From Zeugodacus cucurbitae (Eukaryota; Arthropoda; Insecta; Diptera; Tephritidae), in NCBI RefSeq assembly GCF_028554725.1, contig NC_071667.1, positions 37,467,501-37,531,500 of the forward strand: a stretch of DNA of 64,000 nucleotides, in the 5' to 3' direction. Positions 54,871 to 64,000 of this stretch are shown here, piece by piece. The position numbers and the translations under genes were made by a program. Every line of letters starts with the position of its first letter. Positions within the stretch are counted from its first letter, which is position 1. The notes beneath the pieces are model-generated. The model worked only from the letters and a program-made list of their open reading frames with translations, did not search any database and was not told the origin of the DNA.

Positions 54871-55269
54871 ATCAGAAACTTAAATTCGAAACAGGTGACA
54901 GTCAAACAACAACAATTATTATAAATTGTGTGTAAACTATTTTTGTAAATATGAGCAGACATTGTTAAATTGAACTGTTTCTGCTTATTTACTATACTGA
55001 AATAATTGGAAAAATCACAAGTTCGCGGACGCCTCCTTCAGATATTCCAGAGTTACTGTAAAAATCGTTACGATTTGTTTTTCGAAAATGAAAACGGAAT
55101 AGTGAAACACAGCACAAAGAATCACGTTTTCGATGACAATTTCATGCTAAAACGAATTACAGTACATGTCTCATAGTGTACCTTGTGAAAATGAATAAAA
55201 TTAGTTCAGGAATTACCTCTTTTTTCGTTTTTCTATTTGTGTGGTTAATAAATTACATCAAGAAACTGC
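54871..55269. other. No gene recognised
   Basis: AT-rich spacer, no family feature seen. Confidence 0.55.
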
Positions 55270-56280
55270 GAGATATATAAATCGACATATAAACTATTAA
55301 GCACTCCGTATTTTTGAAAATCCAATAATTAGGTACATATATGAAAGCTAAGGGAAGTTATGGCCCGATTTTAACCAATTCTGGTACAGAGTCACACTAT
55401 TAGAAGAAAAAGATTTCTTCTGAATTAAATTAAGATATCTGAGAGATTTACCGATAATTTCGGTGGAAAATTACCATAAGGCTCTGAGTTCTTTATATTC
55501 GATATCCGCATTCAAAAGTTATAGTCCGATTTCGAATAAATTATAGTCCGAGGAATAAGATGGAATTCAAAAATGAGTTATATGAGAAATTGTCGTGGTT
55601 CTAAACCGATTTCATCCAATTTCCACACATGTCATCAGGGTGTCAAGAAAATATTATATACCGAATTTAATTGAAATTTGTCGAGTAGTTCCTAAGATAT
55701 GGTTTTTGAACCATAAGTGGGCGATGCCACGTTTTGTAAAAAAATCTGAATGCAGCTTCTTTCTGGTATTTCTCCTGTAAAATTCAGTGTTTTTGACGTT
55801 TTTCGTTAGTGAGTTAACGCACTTTTAGTAATTTTCAACCTAACCTTTGTATGGGAGGTGGGCGTGGTTATTATCCGATTTCAACTAATTCCATGGTGTA
55901 TGGTGAGGTACGTTAGGGAACCGACTGCAGAAAGTTTGGTTTATATAGCTTTATTGGTTTGCGAGATATAAACAAAAAAAACTATTTGTGGCCCTTACTA
56001 GGACGATCCTTTGTACCAAATATTACTTTTATAACTTTAATTATGCTTAGTTATGACACTTTATGTGTTTTCGGCTTTCGCCATATTGTGGGCGTGGCAG
56101 TGGTCCGATTTTGCCCATTTTAGAAAGCAACCCTCTCACGGTCCCAAGGATCATGTGTACCAAGTTTCGTCAAGATATCTCAATTTTTATTCAAGTTGCA
56201 CGGACAGACGGACAGACAGACATTCGGATTTTTACTCGTCTCGTCACCTTGATCATTTTGATATATATAACACGTTTCTT
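55270..56280 (-). mobile_element. H repeat copy 12
   Basis: Reverse-orientation monomers (GGTTTTTGAACCATAAGTGG, GGAGGTGGGCGTGGTTATTA, GTGGGCGTGGCAGTGGTCCG) up to the GGACAGACGGACAGACAGAC block near 56210. Both terminal hairpins are missing. It faces copy 13 head to head. Confidence 0.8.
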
Positions 56281-56283
56281 TTA

Positions 56284-56970
56284 GTCACTTCCTTAATATA
56301 GTTCAAAAATGGAGGAAATCAGATTATAACCACGCCTACCTCCCATACAAAGGTTATGTTGAAAACTAATAAAAATGCTTTAATTCACTAAGGAAAAACA
56401 CTAGAAACGTTAAAATTCATGGTAAAGATGGTACAGAAGAACTGCACTGCCCACTTATGGGTCAAGAACCATATCTCCGAAACTACTCGACCAATTTCAA
56501 TGATATTCGGTTCATAACATTCTCCTGGCATACCACTGATATGTTATGAAAATAGTCCAAATCAGTTCATAATCACGCCTACTTTCCATATACCAGAACT
56601 TTAGAGTCGATCTGAATCGTTTACTTTACAATATACAAGTTAAGCGCTAGTGCATGAGGACCTCAGTAATAATTTTTTTTGCCGAAAATATAGGTAAGTA
56701 TCTCAGATATTTTGAAGAAATTCGGTGGGAATATTTTTCTTCTAATAATATGTCTCCGTACCAAAAATGAGTGAAATCGGGACATAACTTCCCCTAGTTC
56801 CCATATACCTAATATTAGGGTTTTCAAACTTTTAATGGACTTTCTACCGTATATATATATGTCGAATATGTGAGTAAAATTATGTTTTATATTAATAAAT
56901 GTATAATTAATTAAAAATTGCGAGAGTATGAAATGTTCGGTTACACCCGAACTTAGTTCTTCCTTACTTG
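56284..56970 (+). mobile_element. H repeat copy 13, 5'-truncated
   Basis: Monomers with ACCACGCCTACCTCCCATAC and AATCACGCCTACTTTCCATA, and the 3' terminus TTGCGAGAGTATGAAA, hairpin GTTCGGTTACACCCGAAC and TTCTTCCTTACTTGTT. The next copy starts at once. Confidence 0.82.
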
Positions 56971-57110
56971 TTTTTATACTCTCGCAACAAAGTTGCTATG
57001 AGAGTGTTATAGTTTTTTTCACATAACGGTGCAACGGATAACTGAAAATAACTGAAATAGGACCACCACCACTCCTACTAATTGGCGAAAGCCGAAAACA
57101 CATAAAGTGT
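56971..57110 (+). mobile_element. H repeat copy 14, 5' fragment
   Basis: TTTATACTCTCGCAACAAAG with the 5' hairpin, then CACATAACGG, then a deletion to GAAAACACATAAAGTGTC, where the RTE fragment h begins. Confidence 0.78.
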
Positions 57111-57549
57111 CCTTTCTTTCAATTGCCTACTCAGTTTAAAGATGCACCTGTAGGCAAGGGGGACTCTGCGTTGGATTTCTAGACTGACTTTGTTATTACT
57201 GTTTGGTTCCAAGATAGGCGAAATTATCTAGAACTTCAAAGTTATGACTGTCAACATTGACGTGGGAGTCAAGACGGGAATGTTGAAGCATGACTGAAGC
57301 AGGACTAACGGTGCGGTTGTTACTTCCATGATATCAATATCATCTGGGTACGCCTGCAGCTGTACATTCTTATAGGATATTGTACCTTCTCTATTTTGCT
57401 CTGGAGTTCGTATTATTTTCTCCAGCATCAGGTTAAAGAGGTCAAATAATAGTGGGTCACCTTGACTGAAAGATCCTGACGGTGCTTTTGGTATTGCTCA
57501 ACGCCAGTTTACACAGCCGTATTAGTTTTGTGGGAATACTAAATTCAGT
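57111..57549 (-). mobile_element. RTE copy h, internal fragment
   Basis: Minus-strand remnant of the RT middle: LEKIIRTPEQNREGTI, QAYPDDIDIM (YADD changed to YPDD), the SHNFEVL-like segment and GLSRQLK. It has deletions and no ends. Confidence 0.75.
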
Positions 57550-57552
57550 TAT

Positions 57553-58720
57553 AGGGCACTTTTTATACTCACGCCATATGTTGCACATAGTATAATAGTT
57601 TTGCTCACATAACGGTTGTTTGTAAACTAAACGAATTGGATGTAGTTATATATAGCACAGTTATCAGGGTGACGAGTAGAGTTGTAATCCGGATGTCTGT
57701 CTGTCCGTGCGTCCATCCGTGCAATCGATAACTTGAGTAAAAATTTAGACATCATGATGATACTTTGTACAGATGTTCCTCGGTATCATAAGAAGGTTGG
57801 TAAATGGTCGAAAAGAACTACTGCCACGCTCACAAAATTGCGAGCGAAATTGAGATAAAGTTAAGAAAGCAAAATTTGGTATAGGGAGTCCTAGTGTAAC
57901 TAGGAAGAGAAGGGCGCTTTTGTATGTAATTTATTTTCCGAAACTGGGAGTGGCTCCGCCCTTTATTATATGTTTGGTATATATCTCATAAACTAATAAA
58001 GTTGATATTTCCTGTAATCAATTTATTATACAGTTTAAAAATGGGGGAACTACGCCTACATCCCATACATAGGTTATGTTTAATTCAATGATTTAATTCA
58101 GTAAAATAAAAACACCAGAAACTTTACATTTTATAGGTAAGTTGATAGAGAAGGCCTACACTCAAATTTGTATACAAATTTTGAAATAGGCGGGGCGCCC
58201 ATTTGGATGAAAAACCATATCTCAGAAGCTTTTCGGCCAATTTCAATGAAATTCATTTCGTAATATTTCTTGTCATCGTAAATCTTTTTTAAATGACACA
58301 ATCGACAAGCACGCTTGCTTTCACTAAACCACTGCTTTGAGGTTCATCTGATTCGTTCTCTATACATAATAAATATAAGTCTAACTCCAGTGAAGATATC
58401 GGAATAAAACTATGCTGTATGTCAGTGTGGCATAGCACGTATAAAAATCGTCGAAATCGGACTTTATTTTTCATTTTTTATTGAAAATATCAGTAAATTG
58501 CTCAGAAATTCAAAGGAGATGGGTTTCTTTTATTGGTGTGCCTCTGTGACATTAATGGACAAATTGAGGTCAATATTTCCTCTCCCCCCCCCATATACCT
58601 CTTATACAGATGTTCAAATTTCCGGTGGGCTTTACACAGTATATTAGGTTTAATATGTAAGTTAACTTAATACAATTAAGTGGACGTAAAATCTTTTATA
58701 TATGTAGCTTAGTGGGAAAA
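57553..58720 (+). mobile_element. H repeat copy 15, diverged, long
   Basis: It starts TTTTTATACTCACGCCATAT with a decayed hairpin, then CATAACGGTTGTTTG, GGATGTCTGTCTGTCCGTGC, GATAACTTGAGTAAAAATTT and degraded monomers (GGGAGTGGCTCCGCCC, AGGCGGGGCGCCC). The 3' hairpin is missing. Confidence 0.75.
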
Positions 58721-59100
58721 ATAGTTGAAATCGACCCAAGAATTACCCTGGCTTCCATTTACAGTAATAACCGCTTAAGTGCCACTGCTAAAAATGTAAA
58801 ACTTTTTAGGCACCAAAGCGAAGAAGGCTCTTAAATTAATTCCGCTTAAGTACCTCGAGGTTCTTACGCCTAAGACAGACATATGGTTTCCGTACAATAA
58901 TGTGTACGACAATAAAAGCTCAAGAAACCATGTACCAGCATAGTGACACACATGTAGTATTGTACTATTTTTACATCCATCAGCTGATACAAAATAAATT
59001 CAAGCAAATTATAATTAGTAACAGCAGGAAAATTGATCCCGACTTAGTTAAAATTCAATCTTTAAATATTATTGTCCATTATAATTAATACTTCTCAACA
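58721..59100. other. Spacer with a possible pogo-type end
   Basis: TA followed by CAGTAATAACCGCTTAAGTG at 58762 resembles the MITE end at 33662. CCGCTTAAGTACC recurs near 58846. No paired right end was found. Confidence 0.35.
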
Positions 59101-59102
59101 TA

Positions 59103-60204
59103 TTTATACTCTCGCAACAAAAGTTGCTAAGAGAGTATTATAGTTTGTTCACATAACGGTTGTTTGTAAGTCATAAAACTAAACGAGTTAGATATAGGGT
59201 TATATATACCAAAATGATCAGGATGACGAGACGAGTTGAAATCCGGATGTCTGTCTGTCCGTTCGTCCGTCTGTCCGTGCAACGGATAACTTGTGTAAAA
59301 ATTGAGATATCTTAACGAAACTTGGAACACGTATTCCTTGGCAAAAACCTATAAAGTTTCATAACAAGCCATAAATAAAGTCATAAAAGTAAAATTTGGA
59401 ATAAAGGGTCGCACTAGGAAGGGGCATATTTGGATGTAATTTTTTTGGGAAAGTGGGCGTGACCCCGACCCTAAATCGGTTATTTGTATATATTTCGCAA
59501 ACCAATTAAGCTATATAAACCAAACTTTCTGCAGTCGGTTCTCCTACGTACCCCACTACACACCATAAAAATAGTTAAAATCGGATAATAACCACGCCCA
59601 CCTCCCATACAAAGGTTGGGTTGAAAATTACTAAAAGTGAGTTAACTCACTAACGAAACACCTCAGAAACACTAAATTTCACAGAAATAATAGTAGAAGG
59701 AAGCTGCACTCAGATTTTTTTACAAAATGGAAAATGGGCGTGGCATCGCCCACTTATAGGTCAAAAACCATATCTCAGGAACTACTCCACCGATTCGAAT
59801 GAAATTCTTTATATAATATTTTCTTTACACCCTGATGACACGTGTGGAAAATGGATGAAATCGGTTCACAACCACGACAAATTTCCATATAACTCAATTT
59901 TGAAGTCCATCTGATTCCTTCACTTTATAAGATATACATAAGGAACCAATGAAGATATCGAAATAAAACTTTACACAAATATGATCTGTGACATCACTTG
60001 TGAAAAAATTATCGAAATCGGACTATAACTTTTCAATGCCCCGGATATCGAATATGAAGAACTCAGTGCCCCATGGCAACTTTTCACCGAAAATTTCGGT
60101 AAATCTCTCAGGTATCAGTGTGTTTTCTTAATAAAAATATAGCAATAAATTGCGAGAGTATAAAATGTTCGGTTGCACCCGAACTTAGCGTTTCGTTACT
60201 TGTT
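59103..60204 (+). mobile_element. H repeat copy 16, best reference copy with both termini
   Basis: 5': TTTATACTCTCGCAA (59103-59117) inside a hairpin with GTTGC...GAGAG (59110-59136), then CACATAACGGTTGTTTGTAA. Interior: CTGTCTGTCCG block, monomer boxes near 59455, 59592, 59735 and 59872. 3': TTGCGAGAGTATAAAA (60150-60165), hairpin GTTCGGTTGCACCCGAAC (60167-60184), then TTAGCGTTTCGTTACTTGTT. About 80 bp of the first monomer is deleted near 59341. Confidence 0.9.
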
Positions 60205-60477
60205 TTCATATAATTTTTTTTATTTCAGTTTATTTTGAATTTAATTTATTTTCTGTATGTCAAAATGTCAGAAAACATATGATTGTGGCAGAAGAGCTTA
60301 AAGTTTTCGGTGTCTTCAAGGCGATCCATTGTAGTATATTTCACAACACCACAAAATTTCAATGGTTTCTAGAACTGTACTGTAGTACGGAACACCATTT
60401 GCTTTTAAACAAAATTCGGAACACCGATTTACTATTTTTTTGCCCTCTATAACGGTTGTTTGTAATACCTTAAACTA
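60205..60477. other. No gene recognised
   Basis: AT-rich spacer. ATAACGGTTGTTTGTAAT near 60431 is a short H-like piece. Confidence 0.5.
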
Positions 60478-60910
60478 GCCACTAGCCTTATATACAAACA
60501 TCTATTTGGGGTCGGGGCCACGCCCCCAAAAAAAATTTCATCCAAATGTGTCCCTCCCTAATGCGATCCTTTGTACCAAAATTTACTTTCATAACTTTAT
60601 TTATGGCTTAGTTATGACACTTTATGTGTTTTCGGTTTTCGCCATTTTGTGGGCGTGTCAGTAGACCGGTTTTGACCATCTTCGAAAGCAACCTCCTCAG
60701 GGTGCCAAGGAATATGTGTTCCAAGTTACATTACGATATCTAAATTTTTACTCAAGTTATCGCTTGCACGGACAGACATACATCCGGATTTCAACTTCAC
60801 TCGTCATCTTGATCCCCATATCTAACTCTTTTATTTCCGGGTGATACAAACAGCCGTTATGTGAACAAATCTATAATACTCTGTGCAACATGTTGCGAGA
60901 GCATAAAAAT
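60478..60910 (-). mobile_element. H repeat copy 17, 5' half
   Basis: GGGGTCGGGGCCACGCCC, TTTTGTGGGCGTGTCAGTAG, CTTGCACGGACAGACATA and the 5' terminus (AATACTCTGTGCAACATGTT, GCGAGAGCATAAAA) at the right edge. Confidence 0.82.
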
Positions 60911-61015
60911 AGGTTTAATCGGTTAATAACCACGCCCACCACCATACAAAAGGTATATTTTATGAATCGGTTAATATGTAAATATCTTAGCCAAATTAAG
61001 TGAGCATATAGTCTT
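60911..61015 (+). mobile_element. H repeat copy 18, short fragment
   Basis: AATCGGTTAATAACCACGCC and CACCACCATACAAAAGGT match a monomer end, directly joined to copy 17 in opposite orientation. Confidence 0.6.
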
Positions 61016-61025
61016 TTAACAGTCC

Positions 61026-62790
61026 TTGATGAGTTCCTTGATAAGCACAGAAGTCAAAAATTCGTACACACTTAAGCTTACTGGGACAAGTATTTGTAAA
61101 ATAAACCAGTCAAACAGTCCAGACTATAGAATACTCATAAGTAAATTAAAAGAATCGAAAATCTCCTGGTTCTCGTACAAGGACAAACAATCGTGTGACA
61201 CAAGCGTTATGTTAAAAGACCTTCATCACTCATGTGAGCCTGAAAGTATCGTCACAGATCGTCAAAAACAGGGCTTTAAAGTATATTATCAGTATAAAAC
61301 AGAAACTCCTTTAAATATGTTTATTAGTGCAAAAACTGTCAAGCTTTTGGACATACAAAAAATGTTTGCGAATCATTTGAGAAACATATGTACACTTAAC
61401 GATGGACATGAGCTAAACTGTGAAAATAGTTGGTTGGATCCACTCGTTCCAGTAACTAGTAAAGAAATTAAAAGTCTTATCAGGAACGCAAGGCTCAAAA
61501 AAGCTCCTGGGTTTTATTTAATAGCCGGAGAAATATTACGCAATCTACCAAAGAATTGTATGAAAAAAATTGTAAACAGTGCATTATAATTAACATACGT
61601 TCTATCGCTTTGGAAAGTATTTGAAGTTATTATGATACATAAGCCGGGTAAACCATTACATGATGTCACATCTTATAGGCAAATATCGCTGATGTCAGCT
61701 CTATCGAAAGTCTTCGAGAATGTCCTCAAGGCTCAAATCAATAATAGATCGAAAACACCTTATACCAGTACATCAGTTCGGCTTTCGTGATCATCATTCA
61801 ACAATTGATCAGGTGCACCCAATAGTTAATTTCGTTGAAAATGCTATGCATAAATAGAACGTTTGTTCGGCGGCCATCTTAGACGTGTCTCAGGCTTTTG
61901 ACATTCAGGTCTACTGCTGAAAATGAAATGCAACTTACCCAAACAATATTGCGAAATAATTGCTTCCTATTTAAAAGATAGATACTTTCGCTTAAAACAA
62001 ACTCAAACTTGCAACCGATAGAAGCGAGTGTTCCCCAGGGAAGCGTGTTGGGGCCAATGCTTTACTTGCTTTTTACAAGTGATATCCCCACTGACTCAAG
62101 TTATGTGGCAGCGACATTTGCGGATAACACAGCCCTGTTAGCAGAAGGAGAGTCAACCTTAGTATCTACCCTTCGAGTGCAAACGGCAGTCAATGCAATT
62201 ACTAAATGGACTTCCAAGTGGCGCATTAAATTAAACGATTCCAAATCAATGCACGTAGACTTTACTTAAAAAAAAACATCATACCATCCCATTTATATAA
62301 ATGGTACTCCTATACCACATCACAATAATGCTAAGTACCTAGGAATCACCCTAGATGCTAAGCTTCGCTGGAAGCAGCATGTCAAGAAAAAAAGGAGTAA
62401 GCTTGATCTAAAATTTGCTAAGTTTTACCATCTAGTCGGTAGGAGATCCACGCTTTTAATCTAAAACAAGCTGTTTATATAGAATCAAGTACTAAAGCCA
62501 ATTTGGACCTATGTAGCTCAACTATGGGGTTTCTCAAGTCAAAATTGCTGGCATTCAGCGCTTCCAAAATAAGGTACTAAGAAGTATAGTTAATGCTCCT
62601 TGGTATATTAGACCTGCTGACCTGATCTTGGTGTGTATTCAGTAGTAAACGAAATAACCAAACTTGCAAAGATTCACGAAATGAGGCTTAGAGAGCGTGT
62701 AAATGAAGAGACATCCAGACTCATCAGAACTGCTGAACGAGAAAACCGACTGAAACGTAAGAGTCCTTCAATAATAAAAAGAAAAAAAAA
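61026..62790 (+). pseudogene. Jockey-clade element remnant, ORF1 fused to RT by deletion
   Basis: 61026-61330 reads NSPDYRILISKLKESKISWF, HHSCEPESIVTDRQKQGF and ETPLNMFIS, the ORF1 domain before the knuckles. A shifted frame at 61328-61375 gives CKNCQAFGHTKNVC, a zinc knuckle. About 20 bp later RT starts: SWLDPLVPVTSKEIKSLIRN then LKKAPGFYLIAGEILRNLP. The endonuclease has been deleted. Later pieces: PHDVTSYRQISLMSALSKVF-like, a damaged LDVSQAF, VPQGSVLGPMLYLLFTSDIP (62026-62090), TFADNTALLAEGES where FADD has become FADN, and KVLRSIVNAPWYIRP-like. Many stops are present. Confidence 0.75.
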
Positions 62791-62799
62791 AAAAAATTG

Positions 62800-63490
62800 C
62801 GATATGCGTACGCCGGCAAATGGTACGATTGCCACATTTACTGCTGATACATGCATCATAACGACATGTAAAAACGAAGTAGAGTCGGCCAACAGAATGC
62901 AATCTTCAGTTAACAAAATAGTGGAATGGACACAGAGATGGTGCATTATTTAAACATGACGAAATCAATACACGTAAACTACCCCAACAAAAGTGGTAGA
63001 TATATTCCCTTACATATTGGAAATGTGCTAATCCCATTCTCCACCTCTGCGAAATATCTAGGCATAATGATGGATGCATAGCTGAAATGAAAAAAGCACA
63101 TACAAAAAAATGTTGCAGAACTAAAACTAAGATATAATAAAATAAGCTGGGTAATCGGTAACAAATCGCAGCTAACAATGTCAAACAAAATCCTTGTATA
63201 CAATCAAAATTTTAAACCTATTTGGATATACTGAATTTTACTGTGGGATGCGCTGCACTGATCTACATTCCAGCGGTACAACGCAAAATAAAGTCCTATG
63301 AAAATTTGTAAATGCCCCTTGGTATATACGTAATTCAGATCTACACTGTGATCTTCATATATAATGGGTCCGGGAAGTTATTTATGAAGCAGCGAGATTG
63401 CAGAATCACGTAAATACTGAAGCCCGACGACTGGAAGAAAGTAGAAATAACAGGCGTAGACTAAAGCGAACTACGTTCTATGAACTATTA
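62800..63490 (+). pseudogene. Second jockey-clade RT C-terminal remnant
   Basis: It begins at the catalytic region (ATFTADTCIITTCKNEVESA, box lost), then VEWTQRWCI, TKSIHVNYPNKSGRY, STSAKYLGIMMDA and NKILVYNQNFKPIWIY. It ends NTEARRLEESRNNRRRLKRT then TFYEL. It is a separate copy from the one just upstream, because the C-terminal region occurs twice. Confidence 0.7.
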
Positions 63491-63558
63491 TGAACATAAA
63501 AAGTGTTATATGTAATATTTAGTTTCTGAAAAAAAAAAAATCCTACAAACTCTTGTAC

Positions 63559-64000
63559 AGTAAAAGCTCCTTATTCGCGCTTTTTTTTTTTTTTGAACTT
63601 TTGGTAATATTTCCATATAGAAGGGGCTCACATGGAACTGAACACAACCTATTGAAGAAGAGGCTTCAACAAGCACTGGAAACGCGACATTCAATTTGAA
63701 AAATCTTAGTGAAGGTTTAAGAATTGCAAATGAGCTCTGCGATTTCTTTATGAACATTGATCCATCTATGGAACGAAGTCTAAGTTTTAAGAGACAAATT
63801 GCTAATGCGACTGCTGTGTATCAGTCTGAATTGAAGGAGCTTTTGAAAACTGCTAAGCAAGAAAAAATTACAAAATTCTTCAATCCATTGCCTAAGCCTT
63901 AAGATAATTAGTTAAAATATTCAAAAACTTCAATTAAATCATTTTTTTATATACCTATTTGTTTTTTTTTTTGTCACCTAGGAACATATCCCCTATAATC
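63559..64000 (+). mobile_element. Pogo/Tigger-like element, internally deleted, runs off the window
   Basis: TA followed by CAGTAAAAGCTCCTTATTCG looks like the left end. The interior jumps to the C-terminal codons of a transposase. The right end would lie just beyond 64000. Confidence 0.5.
63690..63902 (+). pseudogene. Pogo/Tigger transposase C-terminal fragment
   Basis: The frame reads NLSEGLRIANELCDFFMNID, then RSLSFKRQIANATAVYQSEL and ends KQEKITKFFNPLPKP. The ending KITKFF after a helical, Lys-rich stretch resembles pogo-type transposase tails (KQTTITDFF-like). The DNA-binding and DDE parts are absent. Confidence 0.5.

Noticed and set aside
59103..60204. Canonical Helitron for the H family
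   Set aside because: The ends are not TC...CTRR and inverted subterminal repeats are present, so a Helentron-like class fits better than a classical Helitron.
1..64000. CRISPR arrays, operons, riboswitches, bacterial promoters, tRNA or rRNA genes
   Set aside because: The sequence is eukaryotic repeat DNA; I saw no regularly spaced repeats of CRISPR type and no tRNA cloverleaf or rRNA segments.

Overview
The window is AT-rich, intron-bearing eukaryotic DNA from a fly, most likely a tephritid-type dipteran. I infer this from the types of retroelement, the 57-68 bp introns, and the very abundant short repeat with GGGCGTGG boxes; no marker gene proves it. It is a graveyard of transposable elements. 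I found no intact single-copy host gene. The only host-gene remnant I recognise is a decayed, intron-containing copy of the tRNA m1A58 methyltransferase catalytic subunit (TRMT61A) at about 5.0-5.7 kb.

Layout. 0-1.9 kb: a LOA-like non-LTR element (reverse transcriptase plus RNase H). 2.8-3.7 kb: a short local repeat cluster. 5.8-12.9 kb: three internally deleted Ty3/Gypsy-type elements (T1-T3) with a SAP-like, repeat-rich Gag and integrase remnants; T2 is split by an RTE copy. 13-14.2 kb: a jockey remnant and a Tc1-like element with long terminal inverted repeats. 14.6-17.6 kb: 5'-truncated jockey element J1. 17.7-20.8 kb: RTE scraps, a HARBI1-like transposase remnant and a jockey Gag remnant. 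22.6-24.0 kb: a Harbinger-type element. 25-27.7 kb: small repeat copies and a 127-bp flanking duplication. 27.8-28.9 kb: a fourth gypsy fragment (T4). 29.9-32.5 kb: an unclassified element with CCCTGCAAGACG inverted ends. 34.1-38.7 kb: full-length jockey element J2 with a 13-bp target duplication, inserted at the primer-binding site of another LTR element (T5). 41.9-43.3 kb: a Harbinger remnant with convergent Myb-like and DDE genes. 43.4-46.3 kb: a full-length but decayed RTE copy. 47.7-54.0 kb: an RTE copy interrupted by a second, nearly intact RTE copy, both with target duplications. 54.6-61.0 kb: a dense cluster of the small repeat. 61.0-63.5 kb: two jockey remnants. 63.5 kb to the end: a pogo-like element.

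One repeat, called H here, occurs about 18 times on both strands. Its ends carry a 15-16 bp inverted pair (TTTTATACTCTCGCAA and its complement), a hairpin just before the 3' end, and no terminal inverted repeats at the extreme ends. This suggests a non-autonomous Helentron/DINE-like family. Its interior is made of degenerate monomers of about 155 bp bounded by GGGCGTGG and CCACGCCC. The H family, a 3' stem-loop shared by the RTE copies, and a shared frame change at a slippery heptamer in both jockey copies are the observations most worth following up. Nothing here behaves like an operon; the coding pieces are retrotransposon or transposase fragments, nearly all broken.
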